A stretch of DNA of 64,000 bases from Megamerina dolium (taxonomy: Eukaryota; Arthropoda; Insecta; Diptera; Megamerinidae), in assembly GCA_963854835.1 (NCBI GenBank), contig OY978528.1, positions 7,906,242 to 7,970,241 on the forward strand, written 5' to 3'. Position numbers and translations under genes: made by a program. Below, piece after piece: positions 37,501 to 46,500 of this stretch; the first letter of the stretch is position 1; the number at the start of each line of letters is the position of its first letter. The notes under the pieces were generated by a model. That model saw only the letters and a program-made list of their open reading frames with translations. It searched no databases and was not told the DNA's origin.

Positions 37501-40500
37501 TTACTCTAGAAACCCAAGGAACCAAATTCTGAGTACTCTAAAAATGTATTTAAGAAAGGTCATATTTTTTAAATGAATCCAAAAATAATGATATTTTGTA
37601 TTTTTCTAAGATTCCAATTTCAACTTACATACACTGATTTTATTTCTATATATGATTTTTTAAAATTCCGAATTGCACATGTTTTTCAAGGCTTTTTTTT
37701 TTTAATAATATTTTATATTATGCTGATATTTCTAATCGTTTTTTTTTTTTATTTAATTTTATGTTCATATTAGTAATTGTTTACATGAAACTTTAATTTA
37801 AAAATGTTTTTGTTTTATATTAAAAAATTTGTTTATCAAATTCTTATAAAAAATTAAATGAAAACGTTGTTCTCTTTAAAAATTCTCCAATTTTTATGGA
37901 TATTATTACTTATAATCACCAATTCATCAATATTTATCTCATAACTGATACATATTTAATATAATTGTTCTACTCTCATTTCTTTAATACACAAATTGCA
38001 TAATAAAATGCAAAAAAATTTACAAAATTTACAAAATTTTTATGGATATTATTACTTATAATCACCAATTCATCAATATTTATCTCATAAATGATATATA
38101 TTTAATATAATTGTTCTACTCTCATTTCTTTAATACACAAATTGTATAATAAAATGCAAAAAAAATTTACAAAATTTACAAAATTTTTATGGATATTATT
38201 ACTTATAATCACCAATTCATCAATATTTATCTCATAACTGATATATATTTAATATAATTGTACTACTCTCATTTCTTTAATACACAAATTGCATAATAAA
38301 ATGCAAAAAAATTTACAAAACTTACAAAATTTGTATGGATATTATTACTTATAATCACCAATTCATCAATATTTATCTTATAACTGATACATATTTAATA
38401 TAATTGTTATACTCTCATTTCTTTAATACACAAATTGCATAATAAAATGCAAGAAAATTTACAAAATAAAAGCATCAAAAAGAGTCCAATAAAGTTGTTT
38501 TGTAGTTTTTGTAGTTATGATATTTTTGTTTTTGGATTCATAAATACAGTCATACGCAAAATGTTAGCAAAACTCAAATTTATTAATTTTTTTTACTTGC
38601 ATGTAGAATAACAACAAAACATTAATATTTTTTGCATGTTTCTTTTTGAATTATATTTTCGCAATGTTTCTTAATAACAACAAGACGAGAAAGAATGCAT
38701 TTACAGTTATTTGCGACAAAGAAAGCAACAAAATACAGAGAGACATCAAATTTACAGCTACGCAAAATGTTAGGCAAAATGTTCAATGTATTAATATTTT
38801 TCACAATTCTAAATGTTTGTGAGTAGCTTAGCTGAAAAATTTTAGTTTTATTTGTTAAACAAAGTAACATCGTGAATTTGCTTCAATTTTATCAAAAATT
38901 GGAACTAAAATGTGTCCAAAGCACATAGCAGATAATATTATCCAATTGGTATATTACCAACACCAATTGGGTAAAAGTGCCAAGCAAATTTCAGAACTGT
39001 TGAACGTAAAAATGAGAACAGTGTATAACATTATAGAACGTGCGGAAAAAGAAGGAAGACTTGAATATAAGAAGTCAACGGGCAGGCCACGTAAGTTAAC
39101 ACCGAGAGACGAACGCAAAATAATGAAGTCTATCATCGAAAATCCCTTCGCAAGCGCCGGTATGATCGCATCAAATTTAAGAGACGAATGTAGAGTAAAC
39201 GTCTCACATGATACTGTGCGAAGAGTGATTTTAAAAAATAAATATTCGTCCAGAGCTGCCAGAAAAAAACCATTACTTTCTACCCAAAATATTGAAAAAC
39301 GAATTTTATTTGCTACACAACACATTGAGCTGCCGATGACTTACTGGGATGATGTAGTTTTTTGCGACGAAACTAAAATAATGTTGTACTATCATGATGG
39401 TCCCCAAAGAGTTTGGAGAAAACCACTAACGTCACTGGAAAACAAAAACATTATTCCCACAGTCAAATTTGGGAAATTGTCAGTAAATGTGTTTGGTTGC
39501 ATATCAACCGAAGGAGTTGCCGAAATACGGATTTTCGAAGAAAATCTGAATAAGGAGTTATACTTGGACATTTTAAAAACAAATCTAAAGACAAGTGTTC
39601 AAAAATTCAACTTTATAGACGCAAATAATACAAACAAACTGAAATTTAAAATGTATCAAGATAACGACCCGAAACACAAGTCGCATCTGTGCATGTCCTG
39701 GTTGCTATACAACTGCACCAAAATCATTGCGGCACCTCCACAAAGCCCGGACTTAAACCCAATTGAAAATTTGTGGTCACATTTGAAACGTAAGGTCGGC
39801 AAAAGGAGTCCGAAAACGAAAAATCAATTAATAACATTCATTAAAGAGGAATGGGAAAAGATTCCACAAGAGTACGACCTGAAAAAGCTTATCGGATCAA
39901 TGAAGAATAGGTTGCAAGCTGTAATGGAAGCTGCAGGTGGACACACTAAGTATTAAATTGTAAAAGTCCTAATTTTTCTACACAAAAACTCGTTCAATTG
40001 CATTCATTTAAAACTTCAATAAGTATTTTGCCTAACATTTTGCGTAGCTGTGAATTTCATGTTTCTGTGAATTTTGTTGCTTTTTTTGTCGCAAATAACT
40101 GTAAATGAATTCTTTCTCGTCTTGTTGTTATTAAGAAACATTGCGAAAATATAATTCAAAAAGAAACATGCAAAAAATATAATTGTTTTGTTGTTATTCT
40201 ACATGCAAGTAAAAAAAGTTAATAAATTTGAGTTTTGCCTAACATTTTGCGTATGACTGTAAGTATTTTGTAAATTATAAAAAAAAAATCATAATTAAGA
40301 CTGATAAATAGACACTACAATTTTCAAAAATTCAAAAATTGCGCATTAAGAGTCTTTTATGAGTTCAATTCTATACAAAATTCTTCTACTTATGATTAAA
40401 AATTGGATGTTTTGCATATTTTTGGTTTGCTGGGATGCTGGCTTATTTACTCACACGCATACACGCATATGTTTATTTATTTATACGTACATATATTTGC

Positions 40501-43500
40501 TACTTGTCTATATCATTATTATGATTATGATTATTATTATGTAAATGAAAATGTTTTATCAAGTGGAAAATTGCAGAAATGCAATGTATGTGCAAATGCC
40601 AATGTATATTTACTACATCCATATGTACGTACGAGTATAATAATGTTGCGAGTACACATACGTATGAATATAGAAGAAAATATGCAATATATTTATATAC
40701 AAAATGCAAGATATTTTAATAAGCTATTGTCAAGTTTACCAACTCATGCAATTTTCTTGACATTTTTGTTCTCTTTCACAGTGATGCCTTACAGTTGAAA
40801 TTTAATTTTGATGCAAACATTAATGATATATTTCAAGAGTTTATTACAAAAATATCACATTTTAAAAAATATTCAAAACCAATCACGCATAAGACATTAT
40901 TTTTGTATAAAGAGGATAATAATTGCCGTGTACAAGGTACTAGATAAGAATTCATTATTAATATTATATTCTTAATTAATATTATTTTTATTTTTATTTT
41001 TTATTATTATCTATTACATATATAGGTTTTCAATTCTACAATAAATTACCACCACTAGGTGAATATAATTTTTCTGTAAGCAATACAGTTACGGACTTTT
41101 GTACACTACAAACTGTTGACGAACGCATGGCAAATCAATATAAATGGTTCACTACGGATATGAAGAAATTTCCACGTTTTCCAAAACGTTCCTTTTCCAA
41201 AGCAGAACCCATCGATAAATTTCCAATGATATTAACTGTTAAGTAAGTATGACTAAAATAGAGAATGTTACATTTTAATAGATTAAATATTGAATTATGG
41301 TATTTTATTATAGCCTCTGTTTAAGCTTTAATCTAATACGCCCATTTCATTAAAATAATCCAATGTATATTTTAATGTATCCAATACACGTTCATTGCCA
41401 TAGAGAAGACGATTTTTGTCCGCCATGGCTTTGCGATCAGTAAAGGTGAACGCTGTAAAACCTTTAGCAGTTTCCCTATTCATGGAACATATAGGTAATT
41501 CACATACGGCTGCATAGTAGCCAATAAATGCACAATTACGTATCTCCTGCATAAGTGTTGACCATGTGGGCAAACGTGTAGAACCACAACGAATTAATGT
41601 AGTCTTCAACACATCATAATAATGATGTAAAAGTTCATAACGTTTACTCTTGAGCACATTCAACTCTACGCTGGTATAGAGAACATAATTCAAATCGTAA
41701 CCGGGACTACCAAGAAAACCATTCTGAAAGTCTACCTAAATTATTGGAAAAAAAAATTGTTTTTATTATAAAATGTTGTTTAACGTATGTATATACTCAC
41801 AAATATGACATCCTTTGGATTTATTCGATCGAGATCATTCTCATGATAATTGAATAGAAAATTATTCACCCATAAATCACCATGATTGATTACATTAAAA
41901 TTTGTACGTCTTGGATTGACAATCTTCTTGACACGATCATCGAAATGTTTAATATTTGCACGCATTTTTTGTGCCAATTCCACAAAATCAGGCAATTGTT
42001 CGATAATATCTGAAGCATATTCCATACCACCAATAGCAATAGCTTTGGCCAAAGGATCAGCAGCACCATTGGCAAAGTGAGCTGACGGAATTTCACCAAC
42101 AACCGTGGGAAACTAAAGGGGAAGAAAATACAAATTTAGTGCTTTTCTGTTAAACATGGATGTAAGTTGTTTAAGATGTAAATTTTCGAAAGGCAGTTTT
42201 TATTTTTATTTCAAGTTTAAAAAATATTTACATCGTTTTTGATGCGCATCACTTCGTAGAATCATCACATTAATAAGATATTTACCTCCTCTATAAACAA
42301 CATTGAAGCAGCATGAAATTGTGCAATTTTAGCCATTAATACCATAGCGTGCTGCTCATCTAAGCCCACACAACGATCTGCCATATGATAACCGAGTGCA
42401 TTTAAATCATCCAATATATAAATCTCTTTATCTTCATCACGTTCACTTAGTAAACATCTTTGATTTTAAAAAGAAATAGTTGAAAAATTATTTTAAATGT
42501 TTTCAAAAAAAAATTTTTTTAATACTTACTCTGCTTTTAATTTCACCTCATGATCCATTGCGATACTAAGGAATTTTTCCATTGTAGGTAATACTTCCAC
42601 ATACATCATATGCTCATTTGAGCCAAATTCACCAATTTCTTTTATCATATCTTTAATTATTAAAGATCTCTTTTCGATTTCTATGGCACTATTTTTGCGA
42701 TTATCATCATCATCATCAGTGATGACTTTTTCAAATTTAACTGTCACTTTATAAATGTCACTACAATAATTCTCACCATTAAGCGTGACCAATTTAATAT
42801 CACAATCATGTATTGTTATTTTACATTTATAAGCTTTCTCCAAAGCTTGCTCTATATAATCAACATTGACATGTGTTGAGAGTTGTTGCATTAAAGCTGC
42901 AGCCATGTTGATTCTCTGTTCAGAAAGCTGTTAATAAAATATTAACAAAACGGATAAAATAACAAGAGAATACGGATAATATTTCTGCCGCAAATTCATC
43001 TGTAGGAAATATAGTGGCTTTTTGAGTGATTGTGCAAAAATCGTTTAAATCGAATGCCATCGTATAAATTTGCTCTCTCTATATACTCTTTTAATGAGTG
43101 ACATAAAATAGAAGCCATTGAAATAATAAATATAGGTAAAATATAGTTGCACACTTTATCTTTGAGTGACTGAGTTTTTTGTGAGTAGACTCGGCTGCCA
43201 TTATTGTTCTTCACTCTCTGAATTATCAACGAGATTATAATGACAAAAAGAAATTAAGTACTAATTTTTCAGAGAATATATTTTAAGAATTTTCGGTTTG
43301 TTTATAACTCTCTATCGAACGATGTAATGAATTAAAGCAATGAACAGTTAATTTATTATTGTTACTCTCATTGCTTTGCTCAAAGATTAGAAGATAAGGT
43401 ATTGAAGGGCAATGACAATGAATGCATTTTCTACTTGAAATATAAATATATTTCATACTTACGATGATAGTACTTACTTATGTAAGTACTATCATCGAAA

Positions 43501-46500
43501 ATGTCGTATGATATATTGGTTGATATAAGTACTTACATACATATGTACATACAACTTAACGACGATATTTAGAAAATCATTAAACCAATGTCAAATAAAA
43601 GTAAGGTGGAATGAGGTGGAATGAGTTTGTATGGAGGTTATTTTTTTTTTCCTTTCATAGAATAAAAATAAAAAGTTTATATCAGTTAATAAATCTTACA
43701 TTTTGAGATTTATTTTGATGTCAGATTTACTTTATACATCTATGAACTCTATAATATTTATTTGTCGAATGACATTCTTTTCACTGTTCAGAACTTGATC
43801 TTCAATATGGTGTTAAAGTATGTACATTAGATCGTATTACGATATATGAAGCAAAAAAAAAATACTTTAATTTGTTCCAATCGTTTCTGAACACTTATCT
43901 TGATACTATTTTAGGACTATAAACAATATTTTTTTTTTCGGCAGCCTGCAGAAACCGTATAAATTATGTTTTCCTTATAACATGTTTATTTGACGTCCGG
44001 TTTTTATGAATGCCTCTAGAAATCATGGTCCTATCTTATCAAATTCAATTGTTATGTGTGTTGTTTTTAAAAGCGGCACTTGTACTTAAAACTTAATATC
44101 ATAAAAATGAACCCTACAAAATTACAAAATTGTTATCAAAAATGTCTAGATAGCTTTAATTTATACCTTTACAACGAAATACAAATTCTTCTTTAAAATT
44201 AACAAAAGTAAAGAATTAAGTCCTTATTTTGATTTTTTTTTTTTTTTTTTTTTTGTAAATTGGGTGATTTGAAGTATTTCTTTGAAATGTAACGTTAGTG
44301 GCACAAATAATTTTCTTGGAAAAAATAAAATTTTCGTAATTTTTAATATTTTTTAACCATAAAAAGTCACTTCAACATTTTTCCGGAACATACTTACTCC
44401 CAACAGACGATAATAGGAAAAAATATTTAAAATTGTTTAACATTAAGGTCTTGATTACTTCCTGTGATCACTACATAGGGATATAAGTAGGGCTATAAGT
44501 ATATGAAAATATCACATGAATGATTGTCTTTACTTTCCGCTTATAATCGTTTATATACGTGATGATACAAATTATTTACTCATATTCAAACATCACCCAG
44601 AGTGTTATTACAAAATAGTCAAAGATAGTCAAAAAAGTGGAGAGAAGTGATAGTATGCCAACTTGTGGTTCATGCATCAAAATTCTCAAAAATTTGCAAC
44701 TATATTTTACCATAACACTGGTTTCTATTTTATTTCACTCATTCAAATTATACAGAAATATTATCCGTATACTCTTGTTATTTTATCCTCCTTGTCTCTG
44801 TTTCCGTAATTACACTCTAATTTATTACACTTTTATTCTCTTTTATGGTGTCACTTTGTCGCAGTAATATTAATTTTGTAAAAAATCAAACCGCCGAATT
44901 GGTATACTATGCGCTTGTCACGATTGTTTAACGTAAACTAGTGCGGTGAATTTTGTAAGTAGTCATTTTATTCGTTCTGTGGGAAATAATGTACAATACA
45001 ATGATAGCTTTCAAGGTTGTATTTAATGATGAAATTCATTTTAATTAATGTTATTAATTACAGATACGCTTATACTTATATACACATGCACAAAATGTAA
45101 ACACAATCAGGTGGAATACTGAAACATATGCCAAAAAATTATGTATTTTAAGGCGAAAGAGAGCTGATCTCGTAATAATAATCATAATAATAATTAATCC
45201 AGCACGCCCAACGCATTTAGACGTTGCAATTCGTGTGCGAACGTATCCAATACTCTCTTACTACTGAATATATCTTTACGATTTTCAGCAAGTCGTTCCT
45301 CATTAGATAAATCATTAAAATTCATAGTTTTTGCTAAATTCTCACTTAAATTTGTCTGAGCAAATGGAAATATTAAACCATAATAACTGAAATATTCAGT
45401 ACGTTTCACTTCTTCGAGAAAATCCTCTAATGTTGGTATACGCTCCACTGGATAATTACCACATGCTTTGATTGTTTTATAGAAATGCTTGTAATAATGT
45501 TCAATTAATGGAAGACGTTGAGTTTTTAAGACATCCAATTGCATGCTGGTCATCAACAGATTATTTATATCGATGGCAGGTGTCCCATAAAAACTAGCCT
45601 GATAATCGACCTAATGAAAAATGATAAGATTATCAATATTATTTTGAAAATATTCAAAATTTACAAGAAATAAATGTATACATACAAATATTACATCTTT
45701 AGTCGTTTCGCCTTCTTTCAGCAAGAAAATATTATTGAGCCAAACATCACCATGGGCTAGAACGTGTATTTTAGCATCCTTCCTATCAAGAATTGCTAGT
45801 AATTTTCTTTTGAAATTTTCTCCCATATTATTTTGAAGCATTTTACGAGCAATATCCTCAAAATTTGGCCATTTTGCGATAATCTCTGTCACATGCTTTG
45901 TATTGGCATTAACCATTCCTATAGTGAAGTCCATTAAATGTGGATCACTTTTATAAAAAAGATCTTTAACATTGGTCACAATGTCAGGTTGCTGTTAAGG
46001 GTATCATAAAATATTTATTTATTCTTTAAAACAGAAAAACACCATTTTTGTTTTTTATTTTACCTTTTCTTTATAACACATTGTTGTTGCATGATATTGT
46101 CCTAGTTTAGCAAATACTGCTTTAGCCTCTTCGACATTAAAACCAACCAAACGATTACCTAATGCATAGTTTCGCACAGCTAAATCCTCAAAAACATATG
46201 TTTCTTCAGATAGTTGTTTACGCGTTAGATATAATCTATATAAAAAAATACATTTCAATAAACATTTTTTTAAATAAAACCATAAAAAAATTCATACTTT
46301 GGTGAAAAACTCCCTCCATCCGGTTGACACTGTTTGAGTATAGCATTTAATTCTGGCAATACCGTTACATACATAAAATATTCTCTCGTCATATCAACTA
46401 AAGAATCTAATACATCTTTAATCAGCAATTTAACACTCTCGTCTTTATTATCTGAATCGTGGTATTGAATTGTTGCTCTATAAATTGCACTACAATAACT

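Noticed and set aside
37891..38467. CRISPR-like array
   Set aside because: Regular repeats, but the units are contiguous without spacers and the genome is eukaryotic; it is a tandem repeat.
38954..39325. Minus-strand ORF of 123 codons
   Set aside because: Antisense shadow of the Tc1-like transposase.
40359..40798. ORFs just upstream of SPAG17 exon 9
   Set aside because: They run through intron sequence into the exon in the wrong frame; the exon's own frame starts at 40,782.
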